Shown: piece by piece, positions 44,550 to 55,518 of the stretch
Position numbering within the stretch: position 1 is the first letter of the stretch
How the letters are laid out: each line of letters opens with the position of its first letter
Assembly (NCBI GenBank): GCA_023055425.1
Contig: JALGPY010000001.1
Span: 113,069,057-113,133,056, forward strand
Reading direction: 5' to 3'
Source: Linanthus parryae
Lineage: Eukaryota; Streptophyta; Magnoliopsida; Ericales; Polemoniaceae
Length of the DNA stretch: 64,000 nt
The notes under the pieces: model-generated
What the model was told of the DNA's origin: nothing
The model's database searches: none
Seen by the model: the letters and a program-made list of their open reading frames with translations, nothing else
Program-made: the position numbers and the translations under genes

Positions 44550-45400
44550 ATGGCAAACAACAACGCATTGACTTCATCCCTACGATCTGTCCTTGATAAG
44601 GATAAACTGTCTGGAACGAATTTCCTTGACTGGTACAGAAATTTAAGGATTGTCCTTAAGCAAGAAAAGAAGTTGTACCTTGTACGTCTTGGACACTCCA
44701 ATTCCAGCCCCGCCACAAGATGAGTCTGTTCTAGCGGATGTGAGGGCACGTCAGAAACATACTGATGATTCTAATGACGTGACTTGCATCATGTTTTGCA
44801 CCATGATTCCTGAGCTTCAGAAGCAGCATGGGAATATGGAAACCTATGATATGATCATGCACTTGAAACAATTATTTCAGGAACAGGCATGGCATCAGCG
44901 CTATGAGGTGTCTAAAGCATTATTCAAGAGTAGTCTTGCAGAGGGGAATCCAATAGGGCCACATGTACTCCGAATGATCGGGTACATCGAGAACCTTGAG
45001 AGACTAGGTTTCTCACTTGGCCAAGATTTGGCTACAGATCTTGTCTTGCAATCGTTTCCTGACAGTTATAATTAGTTCATCATGAACTATAATATGAACG
45101 AGATCAGTAAGACTCCGCCAGACTTGTTGAACATGCTAAATACAGCGGAATAGAGCGTTAACAAAGGCAAGGCAAGGCCATAATGATGGTGCATAAGAAG
45201 AAGGGCAAAGGAGTTGCCTCTACTTCCAAAGGAAAGCGCAAGAAAGTTGTGAAATCCAAGGAAGCCCTAAAGCCTAGTGGAGGCGTGGCTAAAGGTAAGT
45301 GTCACTACTGCAGCCATCCGGGTCACTGGAGGAGGAAATTCCCTAAATATCTGGAGGATAAGAAGCTTGGAATAGTGATTCCACCACCACCAGGTATTTA
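44550..45400 (+). pseudogene. Copia unit C: gag, frameshifted
   Basis: The start is the ATG at 44550. It has the same 7-bp duplication and frameshift as unit B (near 44673-44686). The second part is open longer than in B (to the stop at 45073-45075, after LGQDLATDLVLQSFPDSYN). The zinc knuckle (CHYCSHPGHWRRKF) again lacks its last Cys. Confidence 0.9.
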
Positions 45401-48365
45401 TGTTATAGACGTCAATCTTTCTATTTCTTCATATTGGGTATTGGATACTGGATGTGGTTCTCAAATTTGTCGAAATGTGCAGGATTTGAAAAGAAGTAGA
45501 AGATTGAGTAAAGGGGAGATAGATCTGCGCGTCGGTAATGGAGCAAGAGTTGCTGCATTAGCTGTAGGCATTTATGATCTATCTTTTCCTTCTGGACTTA
45601 TTTTAGAATTAGACAATTGCTTTTATGTGCTTTCTATGAGCAGAAACATTATTTCCATTTCTTGTTTGGACGAGAAGGGTTTTTCTATTTCAATAAAGGA
45701 CAAGTGTTGCTCCATTTATTTTGATAGTATGGCACTGTCGTTTAGACCATATAAATGAGAAACGCACATCTAGACTCCATAAGGATGGACTTCTAGACTC
45801 ATTTGATTTGGAATCATATGAGACATGTGAATCTTGTTTATTAGGAAAAATGACAAAGTCCACTTTCAATAAGAAAGGTGAAAGGACTAGTGAGTTATTG
45901 GCACTCATACATACCAATGTATGTGGACCATTCACCACGCCTGCCAGAGGTGGTTATACCTACTTCATCACATTCACTGATGATTTCAGTAGATATGAAT
46001 TTGTATACCTTATGAAGGCTAAATCTGAATCCTTTGAATTGTTCAAAGAATTCAAGAATGAAATAGAGAAGCAACTTGGTAAAAGAATTAAAGCTCTACG
46101 ATCAGATCGTGGAGGAGAATACTTGAGCCTAAGAGTTTGATGAGTATCTTAGAGAGTGTGGGATAGTATCCCATCTCACTCCACCCGGAACGCCACAATG
46201 GAATGGCTTGTCCGAGAGGAGGAATCGAACGCTATTAGATATGGTGCGATCTATGATGTCTCAAAAAGATATTCCGATATCCTTTTGGGGACATGCTCTA
46301 ATGACGGAAGCTCTTACCTTTAACCGCGTTCCATCCAAATCATTCATGAAGACACCATATGAGATATGGACTGGGAAGTGTCCCATAGTGTCGTTTATGA
46401 GGATTTGGGGCTGCGATGTCTATTTAAAACGTTTACATACAGAAAAGATCGGACCCAAAGCGGATAAGTGTAAATTTGTGGGATATCCTAAGGAAACTAA
46501 AAGATATTATTTCTACAATCCCACCGAGAACAATGTGTTTGTTGCTCGGACCGGCGTGTTTCTAGAAAGAGAGTTTGTCTCTAAAGAAGCAAGTGGGAGG
46601 GCTGTAGAACTTGAAGAAATTCAAGAACCACAAATCACTGAACCGATTATGGAACATGAGCCGGAACCGCAAGCTAGGAACCTGTTCAGGTAACACAGGA
46701 ACTCCGTAGATCAGGAAGAGTGCGTCATGAGCCAGAGAGGTATGGACTTCTCGTGACTGAGCGCGATGACGTACCACTCATGGATGATGAGCCTGAAAAC
46801 TACGGGGAAGCCATTAAAGGTTCAGACTCTAAGAAGTGGCTAGAAGCCATGAGATTCGAAATGGATTCCATGTACACCAACAAAGTATGGACTTTGGTGG
46901 AACCACCTGAAGGGGCTCGGCCCATAGGGTGCAAGTGGGTCTTCAAGAAGAAGACCGACATGGATGGGAAGATAGTTGCCTATAAGGGGAGATTGGTAGC
47001 CAAAGGGTATAGACAGATTCATGGTATTGACTATGATGAGACCTTTTCACCTGTGGCAATGACTAAATCCATTCGAATCCTACTTGCTATTGCAGCATAC
47101 TACGACTATGAGATTTGACAGATGGATGTCAAAACAGCGTTCCTTTATCGGAACCTTATCGAGGATGTGAACATGACACAACCAGAGGGTTTTGAGGATC
47201 TAGAGAATGCCAATCAAGTCTGTAAGTTGCAAACATCATTTTATGGATTAAAGCAAGCTTCTAGGAGTTGGAATCGACGTTTTGATGACGCAGTCAAAGA
47301 GTTTGGCTTCATCAAGAACAAAGATGAGACTTGTGTTTACAAGAAGGTTAGTGGGAGCTCTGTAGTATTTCTGGTCTTGTATGTGGATGACATACAAATC
47401 ATTGGCAACGACGTTCCTACTTTCCAATCTGTTAAAGATTGGCTAGGAAAGTGCTTTGCGAAGAAGGACTTAGGAGACGCAGCCAATATACTTGGTAAAA
47501 AGATCAATTTTCTAGGCCTAAGTCAAAGTACATATATAGACAAGGTGTTGAAGAGGTTCAACATGCAAGATTGCAAGAAGGTATTCTCGCCCATGTCACA
47601 TGGAGTCACTCTTTCTAAGAATGACTGTCCCTCCAATGAGATTGAGAAGGACCGCATGAGTAGGATACCGTATGCTTCGGTCATAGGGTCCATCATGTAC
47701 GCCATGTTGTTTACTAGACCAGACGTATCATACGCGTTGAGTATGGTGAGCAGATATCAGTCCAATCCGGGTGAGAGTCACTGGATTGCTGTCAAGAACA
47801 TCCTAAAGTACTTGAGAAGTACTAAGGATGCATTCTTGATATTTGGAGGTAAGGAAGAGCTAAGTGTAAAGGGTTACACTGATGCAAGCTTCCAAACCGA
47901 CAAAGATGACCACAGATCGCAGTCTGGATACGTGTTTTTCCTGAGTGGAGGAGCTGTGAGCTGGAAGAGTTCCAAGCAAGGGACAGTTGCTGATTCTACA
48001 ACAGAAGCTGAGTACATTGCTGCTGCGGAAGCAGCAAAAGAGGAAGTTTGGATAAAGAAGTTTATCACTGAGCTCGGTGTGGTCCCTAGCATCGTGGATC
48101 CCATAGAGTTGTGCTGCGACAACTCCGGGGCGATCGCACAAGGCTAGGAACCAAGATCACACCAGAAATCAAAGCATGTACTTAGGAGATTCCATCTTAT
48201 TCGTGATATGATCGATCGAGGAGATGTGAAGATGTGCAAGATTCCAACGGATGACAATCTTTCAGATCCGCTCACAAAACCTCTTGCGCATCGAAAGCAT
48301 GAAGGGCACGCCAAATCTATAGGCATATGAGATGCGCCATATTGGCGTTAGTAAAAGTGGGAGAC
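45401..48365 (+). pseudogene. Copia unit C: pol polyprotein
   Basis: Protease (YWVLDTGCGSQI), pre-integrase with the same 110-bp deletion as B, and integrase (SDRGGEYLSL then stop 46138-46140). After the integrase C-terminus (46208-46693) a frameshift follows, with a shorter inter-domain linker than in A or B. Reverse transcriptase 46720-47118 ends in a stop where Trp is expected (EIW to TGA). The frame 47122-48147 holds the rest, with VLYVDDIQIIGN (where A and B have VDDIL) and a good RNase H ([14 protein letters not shown]). Unit C lacks the A/B stops at the positions equivalent to 40681 and 41017. Confidence 0.9.
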
Positions 48366-49803
48366 TGTTGGAAAAGATGCCCTAGAGGCAATCTTATATT
48401 TATTATGAACACTGTTTTGGCTAGAATATTCATTTATTATATATTGTGATATTTGATATAATGAAGTCCTTAGATACAATGTGTTGTTTATCTTAATTAT
48501 CCCTAGTCCACTATATTGATTAATAGGACAATCAAATACAGACTAGTATGTGGGTAGATTGATATGGAGATATCAAGTCTAACACATGGGTATGCATTAA
48601 GGGTAATGGCATACTGGATAGACCCACAACGAGCAGGATACATTAGATTATGTTAAAGTCACAATTGCTTCTTGTAGTGCTAATATAACTTCAATCCTTA
48701 GACTTGAAGTCACTAGATACTCTATTTGTGGAATATTGTGCTTTGATGTTATCAAACGTTACACCGTAACTGGGTAATTATAAAGATTGCTATCGGGCAT
48801 GATAGGAAGCAAGCTTAGAGATCGTAGTGATGTAGATATGATTTGTCCCTCCCGCATAATGGGAGTAAATATCCACGGCCACTCGAGGGATGAGGCTTAT
48901 TGAATGTTTGGCCAGACTCAGATAAATCAATATGGAGATATTGATGTTATCTGCTTGCATAAGCATATTCCCATGATCGAGGAACTATGGATTGGATATA
49001 CGAGTGTGACTATTTATGTCTCGTTTCCAATCCGGATATAGAGACAAAGGGAAAGTGAAATATAAGATATTGGGCACAAGAGGTTTGTCGGGATCACTGA
49101 CTATTTCTATTAGTTGGGTGGCATGGATGTGTTGCTAGACACCGCTCCATGTTAGTAATAAGTTACTACCAACTAAGTAGAAACCTATGGGGTCACACGT
49201 CAAATAGAGTAGAGCTAGATTTGGAATTAATTAATATGATTAATTAGTAAGAAGGATCGTTATGCAACGCCTTGCAAACTTAGTAGGACTAATTTGCAAG
49301 GAAGGGACTAATCCAAGTTCATGGAGAACTAAGAAGGACCTTTATGGAAACAACAAGGAGTTGTTGGAGTATATAAAGGAGGCTCTAGCTTCCTTTGCAC
49401 TAAGTGAATGTTATTATACATAACACAGAGAGTGGGAGAGAGCAAAAGAGAGAGCAAGACAAGACCCATAGGCCCACGCCCCTAGGTTGTCCGCCCCCCT
49501 TTCTCGTCGTCGCCAAAGAGGAGGCCGAAGCCCTCCTTTTGTCACCTCGTTGCTTGATTCCTTCTTCCCTCTTCCACCTGTTCAAGCTAGCACTTGTTGA
49601 AGGAAGAATCTAGATCTCATCTCTAGATGTGGATTAACCGTAGAGACGAGAACATCATTCTTCGTGTGATCTCTCAAACCAAAATGTACACAACACTATG
49701 TCCCTTATCATGTTATGATATCTACTCCTGACGATCCGTGGTGGGCTTTGAGTAGGATTAAATTTTTGTTATTCTGTTGTGTTACCTACGTCAAAACCCA
49801 ACA
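48366..49803 (+). repeat. LTR3 of the copia array
   Basis: It is 1438 bp, TGTTGGAAAAG start and CCCAACA end. It carries many changes not found in LTR1 or LTR2 (for example ATTTGATATAATG and GGCCAGACTCAGATAAATC). It is the original right end of the array. Confidence 0.92.
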
Positions 49804-49920
49804 GAATGTGCATACAGGTCAGATAGTTTCAAGGCTTTGAATCCTGTTTCAACGCCTTGAAATAGCTCTGCTATCCAAGCCTGTGAGACTTGATTCGAGG
49901 ATTTTAAAACTGATTTAACA
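49804..49920 (-). repeat. Left LTR of element D, inner part
   Basis: GAATGTGCATACAGG onward aligns with 56631-56740 of the right LTR. It ends GATTTAACA, followed by the polypurine tract. With 31238-31672 it makes up the left LTR; the part equivalent to about 55918-56630 is missing. Confidence 0.85.
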
Positions 49921-49935
49921 ATCTCCCCCTTGATG
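49921..49935 (-). other. Polypurine tract of element D
   Basis: On the minus strand CATCAAGGGGGAGAT ends directly at the TG start of the LTR, the usual position for priming plus-strand synthesis. Confidence 0.8.
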
Positions 49936-50247
49936 AAAGACAAAGCCTCAATCTGTTTGAATCTAAGTTTTTGCAAAAAAATACTTATTAGCACAAAGTT
50001 CAAATAGTAGTAACACATTGTTTCCGAAAGATCCAACTTATTCAATATTAAACTTAAGCAGAAAGACGAATGAGTTCAAATAATCCTACTGACCAAAAAG
50101 ATTGGTCACTGAAACACAAAAACAACCTAAGATTTCTCCCCCTTTTTGACTATCATAAAAAAGAATGAGAAGATGTTGGATCAGAGTCTTTGAAAAATTT
50201 AGAAAATAAACTTTAAAAGAAGTGGGAAAGAAAGAATAGGCAAGAGT

Positions 50248-51423
50248 TTATGGGGTTGGGTCTTCATCTCCTTCCTGATCTCCTTCTTCTTCCTCATTGT
50301 CTTCATCATTGTCTTGTTCTTCTTCGTCCTCTTCATTCACACCATCAGTCTCTTCTTCAGTTTTGTCTTCAGTAGCAACCTTTGGAGATTTCTTCTTCTT
50401 CACGTTTATCATCTAGGCATCTAGGGATGGCAATATGGTCCGATCCGATCTGAGATCCGAGTTGGATCCATTAAGTCAGACCCGAACGAATTTGGATCTG
50501 GATTTGGATCTGAGGGTAGATCCACCGGGTTCCGACCCGATCCGATCCGACGTATATGTGTGCTTTACAAATATATCCCTATTACCTCACCACGTACATT
50601 TACAAGAAGAATACTATAGTAACTCCAACCTACAAAGCTATTTCTTTTTATTTTTTAGGCTTCATAACTTACGAACATGACTTAGCGTATGCAATAGTGA
50701 TTAATTTTTTATATTGTATTTTCTATTTTATTGCAAACTCGAGCCGGATCTGATCCGAATCCGATCCGACTATGTACTATATGGATCCACGGATCAGATT
50801 TGGATCAGCTGAATGAGACCCGATCCGATCTGATCCGAATCCGGTGATGATCCGAATGGATCTGGATCGGATCTGGATCGGATCTGGATCTCATTGGCCA
50901 GATCCGATCCGGATCCGACCCGTTGCCATCCCTATAGGCATCTAAATCAGTACTGTCTACTTCATATATACCTTCTTCTGTTGTGCAGAGGAAATTTTGT
51001 GATCATCTATCCTTCCAGTTTTCGATCTTTTTCATGTCTTCCCCTTTTGGATACAGAATACACTCCATAGGAACCTGAAGTAGTATCTGAATTTGAGTCT
51101 GGAATGTGGATTTTTTTCCTTTTCCCCTTGATCCATGTGTCTGCCTTTTTCTTTTCCTTCTTAGGGCTTCCAATATGGATTCCCTTCTGCTTCTCTTCTG
51201 TAATCCCCGTAGTCTTTTTCTTCTTGCCTGTCACTGGAAACTGGTCCTTCTTCACCATCTTCTTGGGAGGTAAAGACTCCAGTTCTTCATCAGTAGACCC
51301 CTTTGATTCTGAGTCTTCACTGATATCTTGAATCTCTTCTACAGAGGCTTTTCTTTTCTTCTCTATACTAGGTTTTGAACCACCGGCCATCTTGATTCTA
51401 TCAGAGGCTCTTCTAGTGCTCAT
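50248..51423 (-). pseudogene. Extra ORF of element D downstream of RNase H, split by a MITE
   Basis: The N-terminal piece (51423 to 51007) starts MSTRRASDRIKMAGGS. It is Lys/Ser/Glu-rich and strongly basic, with blocks such as KKEKKKADTWIKGKRKKIH, and it meets a stop. After the hAT MITE (50422-50934) the same strand continues with KKKKSPKVATEDKTEEET and a very acidic tail of Glu/Asp ending at the stop at 50248-50250. No membrane segment or known domain is visible. Sireviruses often carry an additional ORF at this position. This one looks like a disordered, nuclear or chromatin-type protein and not like an envelope protein. The frame between the pieces is not continuous. Confidence 0.6.
50422..50934. 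mobile_element. hAT-type MITE, 513 bp, with 8-bp target duplication
   Basis: The ends TAGGGATGGCAA are perfect inverted repeats of 12 bp. The 8-bp duplication TAGGCATC lies at 50414-50421 and 50935-50942. The interior near both ends is made of GATCCGATCC / GGATCCGGATC units. It entered the extra ORF of element D and is younger than D. Confidence 0.95.
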
Positions 51424-51865
51424 TTATGGTTTGGGAGAAGAATATAGAGAAATAAGAATGATACGGAGTGAAGGAGAAGAGAAGAAGATAAATACTGAAA
51501 GAGTTTGAGTTTAAAATATCTCTCTGATCGCAAAAGATCTGTAATGATCAGAGAAGATTCAATCTTTGAAGCCATTGGAAATAATAATTTAATACTATAT
51601 TTGGCTAGGGGCAATATTGAGCAAATATCTACAAAGATAGCACCCAATACTAAATGATCCAAGAATCATTGACTAACCAGTTATTAGACTTATTTTCAAG
51701 GATTTGAAAATAGTTGCAAGGCCTTGAAACGCTGCTATACTGAAACAAATAAAATCAAAGCTTTGAAAAGATTTTGAAGGCTTTGAAAATCAATTCAAAT
51801 CTTTGAAACACATAATAACTTACCTTCCTTACCTGATGCTCCTCCTAAACCATTGCATCTTTATT
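51424..51865 (-). other. Spacer between RNase H and extra ORF in element D
   Basis: No open frame of note. It contains several CAAGGCCTTGAAA-type motifs around 51697-51800, also found in the LTRs. Confidence 0.5.
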
Positions 51866-53760
51866 TAGAATCCCTAATTCCAGCCTTAGAGATGAAAATC
51901 TTTCATCTGCCAATGGTTTAGTGAAGATATCTGCAATTTTCATGTTAGTAGAAACAAATCCAAGAAAAATATCACCTTTCTCAGCATGATCTCTGATGAA
52001 ATGGTGTCTGACATCAATATGCTTGGGTTCTTGAATGCTGAACTGGATTCTTTTTAATTGATATTACACTGGTCTTGTCACATTTGATAGGTATACTTCT
52101 GAAATCAAATCCAAGATCTCTCAACTGATGAGCTATCCATAATACTTGTGAGCAATATGCTCCAGCAGATATATATTCAGCTTCAGCTGTTGATAAAGCA
52201 ACTGAGTTTTGTTTCTTGGAGTGCCAACTTATCAAGGGGGATCCGATGAACTGGTAAGTTTCTGAAGTGCTTTTCCTATCAACTTTGTACCCTACAAAGT
52301 CAGCATCTGAAAATTCATGCAAAGAGAAGTTAGAATGTCTTGGATACCAAAGCCCTAAGTCTTTGGTACCATTGAGATATTTGAATATTCTCTTCATAGA
52401 ACTTAAGTGTGATTCCTTTGGATCAGCTTGAAATCTTGCACAGATGCATACACTGAACATGATATTTGGTCTACTAGTAGTAAGGTATAGTAATGATCCA
52501 ATCATACCTCTATACTCTTTCACATTGACACTCTTACCAGATTCATCATTATCCAAGGAAAATGTAGAACTCATAGGAGTTTTGATTTCTTTGGATTGAG
52601 ACATACTGTACTTTTTCAACAAGTCCCTAGTGTACTTGCTTTGATGCAGAAAGATGCCCTTCTACAACTGATGTATTTGAAGTCCAAGGAAGAAGTTCAA
52701 CTCTCCCATCATACTCATTTCAAATTCCCTGCTCATAAGACTTGAGAATTTTTTGCATAATAGATCATTAGTAGCTCCAAATAAAATATCATCAACATAA
52801 ATCTGAACTACAAGTAAATATTTCTCATTAGTCTTTATGAAAAGGGTCTTGTCAACCAATCCTCTTTTGAAATCATTTTCAAGCAAAAACTTTGACAACC
52901 TTTCATACCAAGCCCTTGAAGCCTATTTCAAATCATAAAGAGCTTTGTCAAGTTTGTAAACATGATCTGGAAACTTATCACTTTCAAAACCAGGAGTTTG
53001 TGTAACATAAACTTCTTCTTGCAAGTAATTATTCAAAAATGCACACTTCACATCCATTTGAAATAGTTTCATGTTCTTGTAAGATGCAAAATCAAGTAAA
53101 ATTCTAATTGCTTCTAACCTGGCAACTGGAGCAAAAGTTTTCTCATAATAAATACCTTCTTCTTGGTTGTAACCTTGAGAAACTAACCTTATTTTGTTTC
53201 TGATCACTTTGCCATTCTCATCTAGTTTGTTTCTGAACACCCATCTGGTACCAATGACAGACTGTTTTGTTTCTGGGGGAACTAGGTTCCACACCTTGTT
53301 TCTTTCAAACTCATTGAGTTCACTTTTCATAGCTATAATATGGTCTGCTTCTTGTAATGCTTCCTTCACAATTTTGGGTTCTACAAGAGAGATAAAAGCT
53401 TTAAAGCACAAAGATTATTTAACTGTGATCTTGTTTGTGTACCAGTGGTTGGATCAGAGATGATGTTGTCAGCTGGATGAGATGAAAGGTGTTTGAATCT
53501 CTTTCTTCGAGACCAAGGTTCAGGCTCTCCATATTGCTTCTCTGGTCTTGAAGCAGTAGCTTGATCACTCATATCTTTCTGATCATCCTTGTCAAGGCTT
53601 TGATCTCTGTTTTCAAGGCCTTGAGAACTTTTTTCAAGGTCTTGAAAGTGGCTTCGGTTTCCTTCTGAACCTTTCTTGAAACCAAGTGAGTTTTCAGCTT
53701 CTTCTTCTGATTCATGCTTGTTCAGATTCACGTCCAAAACTTTCACTTAAAGAACCATCA
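51866..53760 (-). pseudogene. Element D pol: reverse transcriptase and RNase H, broken
   Basis: From right to left: a charged linker (53381-53746), then the reverse transcriptase with KVWNLVPPETKQSVIGTRWV, TFAPVARLEAIRILLDFA, LFQMDVKCAFLNNY, VYKLDKALYDLK and a stop, VQIYVDDILFGATND and FEMSMMGELNFFLGLQI. RNase H follows (EYRGMIGSLLYLTTSRPNI, FSDADFVGYKVDRKSTS, STAEAEYISAGAYCSQVLW), then HHFIRDHAEKGDI and DIFTKPLA in a shifted frame near 51900-52020. These motifs fit Maximus/SIRE copia elements. Stops near 52925, 52660 and 52030 inactivate it. Confidence 0.9.
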
Positions 53761-53769
53761 AATCTTTCA

Positions 53770-54640
53770 TCAAAAATAACATGAATAATTTCTTCAACCA
53801 GCTTGTTTCTTTTATTATAAAATCTATAAGCCTTTCTAGTAAGAGAGTAAAGATACCTTCATCACTTCTTGCATCGAACTTACCCAAGCTGGCCTTACCA
53901 TTGTTGTGGACAAAACATGTGCAACCAAAGGGCCTGAATTATGAAATGTTAGGATTTCTCGCTTTGAAGACTTCATAGGGGGTCTTCTTCAAGAAAGTTC
54001 TGATCAAGCACCTGTTCAAAATGTAGTTTGCTGTATTCACAGCTTTTGCCCAATAGTGCTTAGGCAGCTTATTTTCTAAAAGCATTGTTCTTGACATATC
54101 TTCAAGAGTCCTGTTCTTTCTTTCAACAACTCCATTATGTTGAGGAGTTATAGGAGCAGAGAAATTTTGAGAGATACCATGCTTAACACAAAAAAGTCAA
54201 ATTCTAATTGATCAAACTCTCTACCATGATCACTTCTGATTGAAGCAATAGGTAGGTTTTTCAAGGTTTGAAGTTCTCTGCAAAGCTTTGAAAATTCAGA
54301 GAGGGCTTTAGATTTTTCTTTAAGAAACATAACCCAAGTAAATCTAGAGTAGTCATCTACAATAACTAGCATATATCTCTTACCTTTTGGAGTTGGTGTC
54401 CTCATAGGACCACAGAGATCCATATGAAAAACTCAATAAGTCTAGTAGTACTTATAAATTTCTTTGGCTTGAATGAGCTTCTGGTCTGCTTACCCTGAGA
54501 ACAAGCTTTGCATACTTCATCATCTTTGAACTTGATAGATGTTAATCCTCTTACCAGATCTTTGGAGATCAACTTGTTCAAGGTATGCAAGCTAATGTTA
54601 CCAAGCTTTCTGTGCCAAAGCTTTGAATCCTCTTTCAAGG
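53770..54640 (-). pseudogene. Element D pol: pre-integrase and integrase, broken
   Basis: The open part SKLWHRKLGNISLHTLNKL is the GAG-pre-integrase zinc region, with CKACSQGKQTRSSF. It is followed in another frame by MDLCGPMRTPTPKGKRYML and VIVDDYSRFTWVMFLKEK, with catalytic Asp residues, and IRSDHGREF. The C-terminal part (QHNGVVERKNRTLEDM, then KTPYEVFKARN) continues in shifted frames to 53770. Family integrases insert the element cDNA. Confidence 0.85.
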
Positions 54641-54827
54641 TCTTGAGACACTTTAAGCTTTACCTACAACTTTGTTAGTCTGAAAAGTATAAACATTGTT
54701 TGGTCTAGAGGCTGTGAGAATGCAATTGCCTTATTTCTCATTTTGCACCACACACTTCTCTTTGTCCTTGAGTGCTAAGTTCTTGACACCTTCTGGTAGT
54801 TCTCCATCAGCTTCATTCATGGATATT

Positions 54828-55469
54828 TCATGTGTTAGAAGCTTCCCTTAGGTCATCAAGTTGAAGTGATGAGAGATCTTGAGCTTCCTCAATTGCAGTA
54901 GTATTTGGTTCCCATTTTTCCTTTGGTAGACTTCTAAGAATATTCATCACCTTTTCTTTATTGGAAATATGTTTTCCAACTGAATCAAGGTTATTTACTA
55001 CGTCTGTGAACCTTTTGAACATTTCTCTGATTGAATCATCTGCATTCATCTTGAATAGCTCATATTGTCTGAGATAGGTGTTGATCTTGATTTGTTTGAC
55101 TTGACTGGTTCCTTCAAATGTCACTACAATATTATCCCAGATCTCTTTGGCAGTCTTAAATCCTGAAATCCTGTTGAATTCATCTATACTCAAAGAACAA
55201 TACAAGATGTTAATAGCTTTTTAATTCTTGAGAATTGTTCTAATTTAGATGAAAGAAAAAGGGAGCTTCAGATTTAGGAGTTTTGATCCCATCTTTCTAT
55301 ATGTAGAAATTGTCAGGTCCATTCTGAATAATGGTCCATAGCTCTATGTCTTGATCACTATGAACATTTTCATCAGAGCCTTCCAGTGAGCAAAATTATC
55401 TCCACAAAATAGAGGAGGTCTGTTAGCAGCTCTTCCCTGTGAGAAACCACCATCACCTGCAGTACTCAT
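54828..55469 (-). pseudogene. Element D gag (UBN2 type), lacking zinc knuckle and protease
   Basis: It starts at the ATG at 55467-55469 (MSTAGDGGFSQGRAANRPPL, FCGDNFAHWKALMKMF). It breaks near 55344 and continues at 55205-54828 (ISGFKTAKEIWDNIVVTFEG, IREMFKRFTDVVNNLDSVGK, MNILRSLPKEKWEP). Only about 190 bp separate it from the pre-integrase region, so the CCHC knuckle and the aspartic protease have been deleted. Gag forms the particle in intact copies. Confidence 0.88.
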
Positions 55470-55503
55470 GATCACCAGATGGTTAAATATATACAGTGAT
55501 ACA

Positions 55504-55516
55504 AGCTCTGATACCA
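55504..55516 (-). other. Primer binding site of element D
   Basis: On the minus strand TGGTATCAGAGCT, two bases after the end of the right LTR, is complementary to the 3' end of initiator tRNA-Met. Confidence 0.9.
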
Positions 55517-55518
55517 AT

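Larger units (their letters stand above)
31673..49803 (+). mobile_element. Tandem copia array A-LTR1-B-LTR2-C-LTR3
   Basis: Three internal regions of one copia family follow each other with a single LTR between them, at a period of about 6.9 kb. Unit A lacks its 5' half and left LTR, while B and C are full length. The array is embedded in the left LTR of element D; LTR3 ends in CCAACA at 49803, directly before D sequence (GAATGTGCATAC). A target duplication cannot be seen because the left end is deleted. Confidence 0.92.

Noticed and set aside
31673..49803. Three independent insertions of the copia family
   Set aside because: Neighbouring units share single LTRs, there are no target duplications between them, and they share private mutations. 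Tandem recombination fits better. Assembly error remains possible.
51007..51423. Envelope-like gene of element D
   Set aside because: The position fits, but there is no signal peptide, membrane segment or Cys pattern; the protein is highly charged.
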